Of a stretch of 64,000 nucleotides of DNA, positions 53,214 to 61,449 are shown one piece after another. The notes beneath the pieces are model-generated. The model was not told the origin of the DNA. It saw only the letters and a list, made by a program, of their open reading frames with translations, and ran no database searches. Source of the DNA: Pseudomonadaceae bacterium (GTDB taxonomy: Bacteria; Pseudomonadota; Gammaproteobacteria; Pseudomonadales; Azotimanducaceae). The stretch is taken from contig JANSXA010000004.1 of NCBI GenBank assembly GCA_024743175.1, positions 1 through 64,000 of the forward strand. The letters are read 5' to 3'. The position numbers and the translations under genes were made by a program. Position 1 is the first letter of the stretch, and every line of letters starts with the position of its first letter.

Positions 53214-54443
53214 ATGAGTGAGCAGAAACCACCCGCCGACGACCCTGAGACATCACCTTCTGATACTGAACATCGGGAGGATGCGGAATCTGATGTACAG
53301 GATCCTCAATCCTCGGCAGAGGAAGCGCAGGCCTCTTCGGATATAGAGGCGGATACAGAGGCGGATTCAGCGCCTGAGTCTGAACCCGAACCCGATCCTG
53401 AACCTGAACAGGAGCCCGCACCGGAGCCGGTCGACGAAGTCGAAACCCCGCCTCCTGCAAAGGCCAAAGGCCGTGCCCTGGCATTCCTGGCACTGTTGCT
53501 TGCGCTGGCTGCAGCAGGTGGCGTTGGCTACCTGTATTACGAACTGGTTTATTTAAAACCCCTGGCGCAGATCGAACAGCTTGATGACGAGCTCGACAGC
53601 CGCTATTCCGGACTCGAAAATCAGCTGTCGGCGCGGATTGCGTCGCTGCAGGAATCGACTCAAAGCGCCATTGAATCGGTACGCGGTGAACAGGCGGAAC
53701 GCCTCGCCAGCAATGAAGACGCTGTGCTCGAATCGCTGAACGAAGCGCTGAATGCGGCACCTCCGTCACAGCGCGAGTGGAAACTGGCCGAAGCGGAATA
53801 CCTGATGCGGGTTGCCAATCATCGCGTGCTGATGGAACAGGATTCCAATGGCGCGCTGAGTTTATTGCAGGCTGCTGATCAGATCATGGCGGAGTTGGAT
53901 GACTTTGCTTTGTATCAGGTACGCGCACGCCTGGCAGACGAGATTATTGCGCTTCGGCAAGTGCCCAGGGACGACCTGCAGGGTATCTATCTGCGACTGG
54001 AAGCCATCAAGTCTCAGGTTGATGCCTTACCGCTGCCGGAACCTGCCTACGTGGATGCGCGTCGTGAAGAATCCGCAGAGCGATCTGTCTGGCAGACCCT
54101 CGCTGAAGAGCTGAAACAGTTTGTACGCGTAAGATCTCTTTCCGGCGAAGAGGCGTTAAAACCACTGCTTGCCCCGGAAGAAGAAAGATATCTGGAATTG
54201 AACCTGCGTCTGGCTCTGGAACAGGCGCAGCTGGCAACCCTGAAGCGCCATCAGGAGGTCTTTGAACAGAGTCTTCTGAACGTTCGCAGTTGGCTGGTTG
54301 ATCATGCAGATACAACAGATGAGCGCACTACGGCTTTGCTCAGTCAGGTTGACGAGTTGCTGATCATTGAACTGGCCAGGCCGTTACCGGATGTGTCCGG
54401 ATCACTGAATGAACTGCTGTCTATCCGGCGGAGCGGCTCATGA
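53214..54443 (+). CDS. hemX: HemX-like membrane protein
   Basis: 409 residues. Residues 1-85 are a very acidic, Pro/Glu-rich tail (EADSAPESEPEPDPEPEQEP). One membrane helix follows (ALAFLALLLALAAAGGVGYLYYEL). The rest is periplasmic helical: AEAEYLMRVANHRVLMEQDSNGALSLLQAADQIM is the conserved HemX region. The old name uroporphyrinogen methyltransferase is not supported, as no SAM-binding motifs are seen. Overlaps hemY by 4 bp. Confidence 0.9.
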   Translation: MSEQKPPADDPETSPSDTEHREDAESDVQDPQSSAEEAQASSDIEADTEADSAPESEPEPDPEPEQEPAPEPVDEVETPPPAKAKGRALAFLALLLALAAAGGVGYLYYELVYLKPLAQIEQLDDELDSRYSGLENQLSARIASLQESTQSAIESVRGEQAERLASNEDAVLESLNEALNAAPPSQREWKLAEAEYLMRVANHRVLMEQDSNGALSLLQAADQIMAELDDFALYQVRARLADEIIALRQVPRDDLQGIYLRLEAIKSQVDALPLPEPAYVDARREESAERSVWQTLAEELKQFVRVRSLSGEEALKPLLAPEEERYLELNLRLALEQAQLATLKRHQEVFEQSLLNVRSWLVDHADTTDERTTALLSQVDELLIIELARPLPDVSGSLNELLSIRRSGS

Positions 54444-55651
54444 AACTGTTTGTCTTTGCTGTGCTCGCCGCGATCGTGCTGGGTGGCCTGGTCGGTACCC
54501 TGCTGGTCCGGGATCCGGGTTACGTGCTGATTGCGTACGCAGACACCGCGCTGGAAACCAGTTTATGGGTTGCCGTGTTGCTTTTTATTGGTCTGTATAT
54601 TGCTGTGCGTCTGATCAGCGTTGTGGTTTTCAGGTTGACTCAGGGCCAGTCAAAAGTTTTGCGCTGGCGCTCAGGCCGCAAAGTGCGTGCGGCTCGCTCG
54701 CAAACCGTAAGAGGCCTGTTGGTCATGGCTGAAGGACGCTGGGCGGATGCAAAGAAACTGTTAGCTGGGGCCGCAGACGACGTTGAGACACCGCTTATTA
54801 ACTATTTGAATGCCGCGCGAGCTGCCCACGAACTGGGTGAGTTGAATGAGCGGGATGAGTTTCTCAAACGCGCTCACGAAACCACGCCTGGGGCCAAATT
54901 TGCAGTCTCGCTGACACAGGCTGAATTCAACATCCACGAAGGGCGTTATGAGCAGGCTCTTGCCGCCCTGCTGCTGCTACGTAAACGGGCACCCAAACAC
55001 GGCGCTGTGCTGGCGATGCTGGCACGGTGTTACGAAGCGCTGCCAGACTGGCAGGCACTGACGCAACTGATGGGTGATCTGAAAAAAAACAAGGTTTTAC
55101 CAGAGCCTGAACTGCACCGCATGGAGCAGGCTGCATGGCAGGCGAAGTTGCTGGCAGAGAACAGCAATGCCGGTTTATGGAAAAAGCTGCCCAAGCATCT
55201 CCGTACCGAAGTGCCGTTGATGTGTAAATGGGTCCACCAGCTGCGCAAAGATAACAAGCCGGATGAAGCGGAGCAGGTTATCCGTCAGGTGCTGGGGCAG
55301 CGGTGGGATGCCGAGCTTGCCCTGATCTACGGCGAAATTCGCAGCAGTGATCCAGCCCGGCAACTGGCCGTTGCGCAGGGTTGGGCCAAGCAGCGTCCGG
55401 ATGATGCAGAGGTTGCGTTGTCGGTTGGTCGGCTGTGTTTGCTCAATGAAAAATTTGAACAGGCTCGAGAGTATTTTGAACATAGTCTGCGCCTGGCGCC
55501 CAGCGATGCCGTTTATGGCGAGTTGGGGCGATTGTGTGTGGCTATGGGGGATGAACGTCGAGGCACAGAATATCTGCTGCTGTCATTGAGCAACCTGTCG
55601 AATCTGCCTCAACCCAGCGAGCCGATGCTGCGTAAAACAAACGCCTCGTAA
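54440..55651 (+). CDS. hemY: HemY-like membrane TPR protein
   Basis: 403 residues with two N-terminal membrane helices (LFVFAVLAAIVLGGLVGTLLV and LWVAVLLFIGLYIAVRLISVVVF) and a C-terminal periplasmic or cytoplasmic TPR region (ADAKKLLAGAADDVETPLINYLNAARAAHEL, VALSVGRLCLLNEKFEQAREYFEHSLRLAPSD). This is the gammaproteobacterial HemY of the hemCDXY operon, not the protoporphyrinogen oxidase of Gram-positive bacteria. Role in heme synthesis remains loose. Confidence 0.92.
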   Translation: MKLFVFAVLAAIVLGGLVGTLLVRDPGYVLIAYADTALETSLWVAVLLFIGLYIAVRLISVVVFRLTQGQSKVLRWRSGRKVRAARSQTVRGLLVMAEGRWADAKKLLAGAADDVETPLINYLNAARAAHELGELNERDEFLKRAHETTPGAKFAVSLTQAEFNIHEGRYEQALAALLLLRKRAPKHGAVLAMLARCYEALPDWQALTQLMGDLKKNKVLPEPELHRMEQAAWQAKLLAENSNAGLWKKLPKHLRTEVPLMCKWVHQLRKDNKPDEAEQVIRQVLGQRWDAELALIYGEIRSSDPARQLAVAQGWAKQRPDDAEVALSVGRLCLLNEKFEQAREYFEHSLRLAPSDAVYGELGRLCVAMGDERRGTEYLLLSLSNLSNLPQPSEPMLRKTNAS

Positions 55652-55683
55652 ACGACTGTTTCCAATCCAACACAGCCAGGGTG

Positions 55684-56358
55684 TTATCGAGGCGCATACT
55701 CGTAAGCATCTGCGTGAAGCTGCTGCTCGGTGAAGCCTGCTGCTGTTAACAGGTCAGTAACGGTGTAAACAAAACCCGGACTGCCAGCAATCAGCACGTA
55801 GGCGTTGATAAATTTTGCTGCGTTGTTGTGCAGCCAGACCATGCCCTCATTTTCAGGGGTGCGCCGGTTGTCGATACAGACGTGCAGCTGCACATTCTTC
55901 ATCGCACGCAGGGTCTCTTGTCCATAGATGTCCTGCGCCGTATCGGCACACCATAGAATAACTGTGTTTCCTCTGGCTTTGATGGCAGCTCGGTGTTCTG
56001 CGCAACTGAACGCCTGGGCAGCACCGCTGCCGCCGGCAATGATGAACAGATCTTCATCAGGTTCGCCGCTGCCTACCTCTCCCAGTGCAGATGTAATATT
56101 GAGTTGTTTGTCTTCTAACAGTTTGTCTAAGGCATCTGCTTCTGCAGCGCCGGCTACCGGTCGGTAATGCAATTCCAATTCAGGCAGGCGCTCAGGGGCG
56201 GAGGCGATAGACATGGGAATCAGGGAGTCATCGGGTGCAACAATATTCAGATGTTGCCCTGATTTGAACGCATAAGGCTGGTTGATGTGCAGCCGGATGC
56301 GGCGCACTGGAATGCCGCTGATGCCAATGATGTCGGCGGCAATGAAAGGGTTTTTCAA
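55684..56358 (-). CDS. NAD(P)H-flavin reductase-like protein (Fre/LuxG type)
   Basis: 224 residues of a ferredoxin-reductase fold. An FAD/flavin barrel (YAFKSGQHLNIVAPDDSLIPMSIASAPE, matching the RxxS-like flavin site) is followed by the NAD domain (DLFIIAGGSGAAQAFSCAEH, WCADTAQDIYG). No iron-sulfur Cys set is present. Fre homologues reduce free flavins. In many relatives fre, ubiD and rho are close, but ubiD is not here. The start is TTG at 56358. Confidence 0.8.
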   Translation of the reverse strand: MKNPFIAADIIGISGIPVRRIRLHINQPYAFKSGQHLNIVAPDDSLIPMSIASAPERLPELELHYRPVAGAAEADALDKLLEDKQLNITSALGEVGSGEPDEDLFIIAGGSGAAQAFSCAEHRAAIKARGNTVILWCADTAQDIYGQETLRAMKNVQLHVCIDNRRTPENEGMVWLHNNAAKFINAYVLIAGSPGFVYTVTDLLTAAGFTEQQLHADAYEYAPR

Positions 56359-56398
56359 GCTGGGACCTGTGAGCTTCGAACTGGTACCTGTGCGTTTG

Positions 56399-57661
56399 TT
56401 AACGCCGCATGGAGTTGAAAAACTCTTCGTTGGTCTTGGTTTCTTTGAGCTTATCCATCAAAAACTCAATGGCAGCAACATCATCCATATCATGCAGTAG
56501 TTTGCGTAATATCCAGACGCGCTGTAACTCTTCTTCGCCCATCAGCAGTTCCTCGCGCCGGGTAGCAGAACGTCGTATGTTGATGGCTGGATAAACACGC
56601 TTTTCCGCAATTTTGCGTTCCAGGTGCAGTTCCATGTTACCGGTACCTTTGAATTCTTCGTAGATCACTTCATCCATCTTCGAACCGGTATCTACCAGGG
56701 CGGTGGCAACAATTGTCAGGCTGCCACCTTCTTCGATGTTACGCGCAGCGCCGAAGAAACGCTTAGGTCGTTCCAGTGCGTGTGCATCAACACCACCGGT
56801 CAGGACCTTGCCTGAACTCGGCACGATCGTGTTGTATGCGCGCGCCAGGCGGGTAATCGAGTCAAGAAGGATCACCACATCTTTCTGATGTTCGACCAGG
56901 CGTTTGGCTTTCTCAATGACCATCTCTGCCACCTGTACGTGACGTGAAGGTGGCTCGTCAAAAGTTGAAGCCACAACTTCGCCGCGCACGGAACGCTGCA
57001 TTTCTGTGACTTCTTCCGGACGCTCATCAATCAGCAGAACAATCAATACTGTTTCAGGATTGTTGTTCGTGATCGATTGCGCAATATTCTGCAGCACCAG
57101 CGTTTTACCCGCTTTTGGTGGGGACACGATCAAGGCGCGTTGACCTTTGCCAATAGGTGCCACCAGGTCGATGATACGTGCAGTCAGATCTTCGGTACTG
57201 CCGTTACCACGTTCCAACGTGAGGCGATCATCCGGGAACAGAGGCGTAAGGTTCTCAAAGAGGATTTTGTGTTTTTTGCTGTTTGGCTCACTGAAGTTGA
57301 TTTCATCTACTTTCAGGAGTGCAAAATAGCGCTCGCCATCCTTCGGTGGACGAATTTTGCCGGCGATGCTGTCACCCGTGCGCAGGTTAAAGCGTCGTAC
57401 CTGACTGGGAGAAACGTAGATATCATCCGGACCTGCCAGATATGAACCTTCCGGGGAGCGTAGAAAGCCAAAACCATCCTGCAGAATTTCCAGCGTACCT
57501 TCGCCGTAAATATCTTCGCCGTTTTTGGATTGTTTGCGGACAATCGCCGCGATGACTTCCTGTTTGCGTGAGCGGCCAACGTTGTCGAGACCCATTTCCC
57601 GGGCCATTTCAACAAGTTCGCCGACAGGCTTGCTTTTAAGATCGGATAAGTTCATTGCCAT
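56399..57661 (-). CDS. rho: Transcription termination factor Rho
   Basis: A 420-residue hexameric RNA helicase. [35 protein letters not shown] is the N-domain, [46 protein letters not shown] the RNA-binding cold-shock domain, [13 protein letters not shown] the Walker [16 protein letters not shown] the Walker B and [13 protein letters not shown] the Q-loop. Starts at 57661 or 57655. trxA, its usual upstream neighbour, is 3.4 kb away. Confidence 0.97.
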   Translation of the reverse strand: MAMNLSDLKSKPVGELVEMAREMGLDNVGRSRKQEVIAAIVRKQSKNGEDIYGEGTLEILQDGFGFLRSPEGSYLAGPDDIYVSPSQVRRFNLRTGDSIAGKIRPPKDGERYFALLKVDEINFSEPNSKKHKILFENLTPLFPDDRLTLERGNGSTEDLTARIIDLVAPIGKGQRALIVSPPKAGKTLVLQNIAQSITNNNPETVLIVLLIDERPEEVTEMQRSVRGEVVASTFDEPPSRHVQVAEMVIEKAKRLVEHQKDVVILLDSITRLARAYNTIVPSSGKVLTGGVDAHALERPKRFFGAARNIEEGGSLTIVATALVDTGSKMDEVIYEEFKGTGNMELHLERKIAEKRVYPAINIRRSATRREELLMGEEELQRVWILRKLLHDMDDVAAIEFLMDKLKETKTNEEFFNSMRR

Positions 57662-57934
57662 GTGTAGTGCTCTACTCGATTTTGCGAGTTAGTTAAGTTC
57701 TTTATCTTTTTTCAGTCATTTTTTGACCGTCTCTTTTAATCGTTTCTTTATTTGTAAAGAATGACAGACAGGTCTGGTAACGATTGGATAAAGAAGGGGG
57801 ATGTGTCGCTAGGGGACCGCTTGTCTCGCGGGCTTTAATAAGCGAACAGGGTTAGTGTAGTGCTTTCGAGGCACGGGTCAAGGGTTTAATTGCCCCAGAA
57901 ATGTGATCGGTTCACAGTATTTTCAGGAGGGGAA

Positions 57935-58342
57935 ATGGCGATTTCCGGTGAATGTTTTTGTGGTCAGGTGTCTTATGAGATATCTGGCAGATTGCGTGAT
58001 GCACGCTCGTGTCATTGCTCACGGTGCCGTAAAGCGTTCAGCTCACAGGCTTCTGCTTATGCACTGGTAGAATCTGACGAGTTTCAATGGGTCCGGGGTG
58101 CGCAGCAACTCACGTCTTATGTCAGTAACGCCGGTTTTGGTTTTCAATTCTGTCGAAACTGCGGCTCAACGCTATGTGGCACGTTCAATGGCGAGGTTCA
58201 TGGCGTGACCTTGGGGTGCATAAATGGCGATCCAGAAATCGAAATTGGTTACCATATTTACGTTGATTCGAAAGCAGTCTGGGAAGTGATACCCGCCGGT
58301 GTTACGACGTTTGGCGGACCGCTGGTTGAAGCGAGTGATTGA
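57935..58342 (+). CDS. GFA family zinc protein 1
   Basis: 135 residues of the glutathione-dependent formaldehyde-activating (GFA/CENP-V) fold. Zinc ligands are CFCG, SCHCSRCRKAF and FCRNCG. An actual glutathione-formaldehyde role is doubtful for most family members. ATG at 57935 has a strong AGGAGGGG. It is followed 3 bp later by a second GFA gene. Confidence 0.88.
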   Translation: MAISGECFCGQVSYEISGRLRDARSCHCSRCRKAFSSQASAYALVESDEFQWVRGAQQLTSYVSNAGFGFQFCRNCGSTLCGTFNGEVHGVTLGCINGDPEIEIGYHIYVDSKAVWEVIPAGVTTFGGPLVEASD

Positions 58343-58345
58343 AGC

Positions 58346-58747
58346 ATGGTTCAAGGTGAATGTAATTGCGGTGCTATCGCGTTTGAGGTTGATGCTGAGC
58401 TAAACGATGTCTTCATCTGTCATTGCTCAATCTGTCGGCGCGCAACGGGTAGCAATGGCATAGCGGTCGTTGTTGTTGAGAAGCAGCTGTTTTCCTGGAT
58501 CCGCGGTGAACATGAGATGGTGACCTGGAAAAAGCCCGCAGCTGACTGGCAAATCTGGTTCTGCAGGATCTGCGGGTCGCCGGTACCCGGTATCAATGAT
58601 GAATCGCGAATGTTTATCCCTGCCGGATTAATAACAACGGGTGGTGATGCGCTCGCTGTTGTTCATCATATATGGGTAGGTTCCAAGGCTCGCTGGGATA
58701 GAATTTGTGATGACGGACAGTGCCATGAAACAGCGTATCAGGAATAG
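58346..58747 (+). CDS. GFA family zinc protein 2
   Basis: 133 residues, a second GFA-fold protein next to the first. ECNCGAIAFEV, ICHCSICRRATG and FCRICGSPVPG are the zinc clusters. The two share the fold and cysteine layout but little else in sequence, so they are old paralogues rather than a recent duplication. Substrate unknown. Confidence 0.88.
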   Translation: MVQGECNCGAIAFEVDAELNDVFICHCSICRRATGSNGIAVVVVEKQLFSWIRGEHEMVTWKKPAADWQIWFCRICGSPVPGINDESRMFIPAGLITTGGDALAVVHHIWVGSKARWDRICDDGQCHETAYQE

Positions 58748-58756
58748 ACCCTTTTG

Positions 58757-59596
58757 ATGTGTAGGCGACTGCTTGTTATGGCTTGTCTTATGGTGTCGGC
58801 AACAACCGCGCGTGGCACAAACCTGCAAATCGAAGAAGTCAGTTTTGTTAGTAGAGGGATCCTTCTATCGGGTTCTATCGTATTTCCAGTTGATCAAAAA
58901 CCTCGTGCAGGTGTTGTTTTTGTTCATGGCTCAGGAAAACAAACACGCAACATAAGGTTGGCGGAGAAGTTCGCCGAGTTCGGAATTGCTGCACTGGTGT
59001 ACGATAAACGCGGCGTTGGATTGTCCGGTGGAAGTTACGAGGCTGCCCAGCCCGTCAGTGAAAAGAACCTGACGTTGCTTGCTGATGATAGCCATGCCGC
59101 CCTGAATGCGCTTGCCGCTCATACCGCTTTAGAAAATATACCCGTTGGCCTTTCCGGCATCAGCCAGGCGGGCTGGATTGTGCCGCTGGCAGCCGTGAAA
59201 AGCGAAGTCGTAGATTTTATTGTTCTGTGGAGCGCTCCGGTTTGTAAGGTGAGCGAGGAGGATATTTTCAGCAGCTATACATCTGATGTGGATGGCACAA
59301 AGGCCCCCAGTTATGTAGAGGCGCTTCGAGCAAGGCGCACGCCTTACATTTGGCCTGACTTTCTCGGCGACGACACTGACCCTGCCGTCAGTTTGGCAAA
59401 ACTGGACATTCCTGGGCTTTGGATATTTGGCGCTAAGGATGGAAGCGTGCCAACGGATCTGTCTATACGCAGGCTTGAAGAGCTGCAACAAGCCGGCCAT
59501 CAGTATGAGTATGTGCTCTTTTCAGGCGTCGGCCACAACAATATGCGCGAAACTTTTGCTGTGGCAGCAGACTGGATAAAGAGAAGCCTCAACTAG
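58757..59596 (+). CDS. Exported alpha/beta hydrolase
   Basis: 279 residues. A signal peptide-like start (MCRRLLVMACLMVSATTARG) is followed by a BAAT/Acyl-type alpha/beta hydrolase: VVFVHGSGKQTRNI (oxyanion HG), DKRGVGLSGG, VGLSGISQAGWIVP (GxSxG-like, Ser nucleophile), FGAKDGSVP (Asp) and SGVGHNNM (His). It starts 9 bp after the second GFA gene, so a three-gene unit is likely. A TTG lies directly before the ATG. Confidence 0.85.
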   Translation: MCRRLLVMACLMVSATTARGTNLQIEEVSFVSRGILLSGSIVFPVDQKPRAGVVFVHGSGKQTRNIRLAEKFAEFGIAALVYDKRGVGLSGGSYEAAQPVSEKNLTLLADDSHAALNALAAHTALENIPVGLSGISQAGWIVPLAAVKSEVVDFIVLWSAPVCKVSEEDIFSSYTSDVDGTKAPSYVEALRARRTPYIWPDFLGDDTDPAVSLAKLDIPGLWIFGAKDGSVPTDLSIRRLEELQQAGHQYEYVLFSGVGHNNMRETFAVAADWIKRSLN

Positions 59597-59605
59597 GCGA
59601 AAGCG

Positions 59606-60112
59606 CTACAGATCCAAACGCCATTCCCGTCTGGCAACTGTCATGCCTGACAGATAACCCAGATATGCTGTGACCATCCAGATAGCAATCGCGACGCCGC
59701 CATCGGTCCAGTAACTGAACCAGATCATCGCGGCGATGAAATTGCTTAATTGATTAAGCAATAAGGAGATAATCAGGTTTATCAGGCCGTTTTCAAGAAG
59801 TGTGCTGAAACCCGGGAAATTCGAAAACAAATCGATCAACTCGTTCAGTTCTATGATGAGGAACGTCCAAAGCGCGGCACAGCCATAGAAGCCGCCGCCA
59901 AACTGCATCCACTTCGTCTGCACCAAATCAGAAGGCAGGGCTTTGTTCTGTTTCCGACTTCTACGAATCTGCTTGATGTTTTCTGCCACGGTTTTGCTGT
60001 CGTGACTGCGATCGAGTTGTCCGCTCGCGTAGAGTCGTTGGAGCACAAACCAGCTCAGGCAGGCTACAGGTAAACCGAGCTTCAGAGCGGCTTCAAGAAT
60101 TTCGAGTATCAA
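59606..60112 (-). CDS. Membrane protein of unknown function
   Basis: 168 residues with about four hydrophobic segments (ILEAALKLGLPVACLSWFVL, FYGCAALWTFLIIEL, LLENGLINLIISLLLN, GVAIAIWMVTAYLGYL) and a basic cytoplasmic loop (KQIRRSRKQNK). No family recognised. It is encoded directly downstream of the peptidase-like gene on the same strand with an 18-bp gap, inside the trxA-rho insert. Confidence 0.7.
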   Translation of the reverse strand: MILEILEAALKLGLPVACLSWFVLQRLYASGQLDRSHDSKTVAENIKQIRRSRKQNKALPSDLVQTKWMQFGGGFYGCAALWTFLIIELNELIDLFSNFPGFSTLLENGLINLIISLLLNQLSNFIAAMIWFSYWTDGGVAIAIWMVTAYLGYLSGMTVARREWRLDL

Positions 60113-60130
60113 TCAGACTCCCCTGGCGCC

Positions 60131-60949
60131 TCAGGGTATCTCGGGAAACCCGGGCTGCCGTTTAAATTCATCCATACAATGACGGAAAACCTTGCCGCTT
60201 GCGAGCTGGTCCAGACGTTCAATCAGGCTCTGAAGCGAAGCGTCTTCGTTGCGGCAGCAGCTGACGTAGCTCGCCAGAGTTGCAAGCAGAGAAATGCTGC
60301 TTTGGGTTTCTAACTGTTGTGCCACTTGTTTGAAGTAAACCGCACCCCCCCAGTACATGGTCGGATATTGGCCCATCGCGCGCAGTTTCGGTGCGGCTTC
60401 GGCAAACGGAAGATCATCAAGCGCAAACTTCTGTTCAGCTCTTTCGATGCGTTGTGTGTACCGTTGTTTTGCATCTGTACTGGTCAGTACACCCATCTGC
60501 ATCATCACCTGGTACTGCATGTAGCTGGCGAACCCCTCTGCAAACCAGGCGTTCTTTCTGCCCAGGTAAGGAATCACAAGATGACTGAGTTCGTGAGGCG
60601 CGGTCCAGTCCTGCATGAAATCCTCCTGTGGATAACTCAGATCGACGTAGAAATGCACGCCTTGAGCTGAACCGCGTTGAGTGTGTGCCCAGGGCACAGG
60701 TTCGCGAGACCCATCACGGCGATGAAAGAAAATATGCCGGGTGAAAGGCAGTTCACCAACCAGTTCTGTCAGGGCCTTATCGGTATCGATAATCCAGTTT
60801 TGCAGGCGCTGCTGCTCAGTGGCGTTGAACGAGTCTTCCCAGTGAAAACTGAGGTTTGGATGTTGGCTGTAGACAGGCAGGCTGGTGAAGATGGCGCCCA
60901 CGGCCAGATAATTTTTGCAGAGGAAGTTGCTGGATAGATAACTGTGCAT
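60131..60949 (-). CDS. Gluzincin-like zinc peptidase, exported (putative)
   Basis: About 272 residues. TAPHELSHLVIPYLG provides HExxH and NAWFAEGFASYMQYQV the downstream Glu, the arrangement of MA-clan gluzincins such as M1 or collagenase-like peptidases. The N-terminus (FLCKNYLAVGAIFTSLPVYSQ) looks like a signal peptide. The start may be the ATG at 60949 or the one at 60988, whose first codons lie in a strong hairpin. Substrate unknown. Confidence 0.78.
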   Translation of the reverse strand: MHSYLSSNFLCKNYLAVGAIFTSLPVYSQHPNLSFHWEDSFNATEQQRLQNWIIDTDKALTELVGELPFTRHIFFHRRDGSREPVPWAHTQRGSAQGVHFYVDLSYPQEDFMQDWTAPHELSHLVIPYLGRKNAWFAEGFASYMQYQVMMQMGVLTSTDAKQRYTQRIERAEQKFALDDLPFAEAAPKLRAMGQYPTMYWGGAVYFKQVAQQLETQSSISLLATLASYVSCCRNEDASLQSLIERLDQLASGKVFRHCMDEFKRQPGFPEIP

Positions 60950-60953
60950 GACC

Positions 60954-60981
60954 AGAGCATACCGGTTAAGCGGTATGCTCT
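60954..60981. repeat. Perfect 11-bp hairpin before the peptidase gene
   Basis: AGAGCATACCG (60954-60964) and CGGTATGCTCT (60971-60981) are exact complements with a 6-nt loop. On the minus strand it follows trxA and sits 4 nt before the ATG at 60949, covering where a ribosome binding site would be. There is no T-run. Confidence 0.85.
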
Positions 60982-60998
60982 GCCTCATACTGTCACAT

Positions 60999-61021
60999 CG
61001 GTCCGTATTACTGTCGGACCG
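60999..61021. terminator. Hairpin after trxA
   Basis: CGGTCCG and CGGACCG pair perfectly around nine bases, 15 nt after the trxA stop on the minus strand. No T-run; with the next hairpin it may end trxA transcripts or protect their 3' end. Confidence 0.55.
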
Positions 61022-61036
61022 AGTCGTGGACCTGGC

Positions 61037-61360
61037 TTAGATGTTGCTGTCCAGAAAAGCCTGCAGTTGTGACTTTGAAAGCGCGCCAACTTTTGTAGCT
61101 TCCACTTCGCCATTCTTGAACAGCATGAGCGTGGGGATGCCACGAATGCCGTACTTTGGTGGCGTACCCTGGTTCGCGTCTATATCAATTTTGCATACCT
61201 TTATACGATCGCCGTATTCAGTAGCAATTTCGTCCAGGATAGGGGCAATCATTTTGCATGGACCACACCATTCTGCCCAGTAATCTACCAATACTGGCTT
61301 GTCTGCGTTGATGACGTCTGTGTCAAAGGCGTCGTCGCTTGTATGTACGATGCTGCTCAT
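61037..61360 (-). CDS. trxA: Thioredoxin 1
   Basis: 107 residues, a single thioredoxin domain: [24 protein letters not shown] has the WCGPCK active site, and [15 protein letters not shown] the cis-Pro loop. The protein reduces disulfides of ribonucleotide reductase, peroxiredoxins and others in the cytoplasm. It diverges from ppx, as in Pseudomonas, but rho is separated from it by the five-gene insert. Confidence 0.97.
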   Translation of the reverse strand: MSSIVHTSDDAFDTDVINADKPVLVDYWAEWCGPCKMIAPILDEIATEYGDRIKVCKIDIDANQGTPPKYGIRGIPTLMLFKNGEVEATKVGALSKSQLQAFLDSNI

Positions 61361-61449
61361 TTGAATGTCTCCAAGAATATTCAGGCGCGGAGTTTAACAC
61401 CTTGCTGCGTTATCATGTACTACACATTATCAGGTTAGGCATAAACCCG

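Noticed and set aside
57693-57707. Mini-ORF (MTEKR) before rho as a leader peptide
   Set aside because: Five codons only, no good ribosome binding site, and no similarity to the known rho leader.
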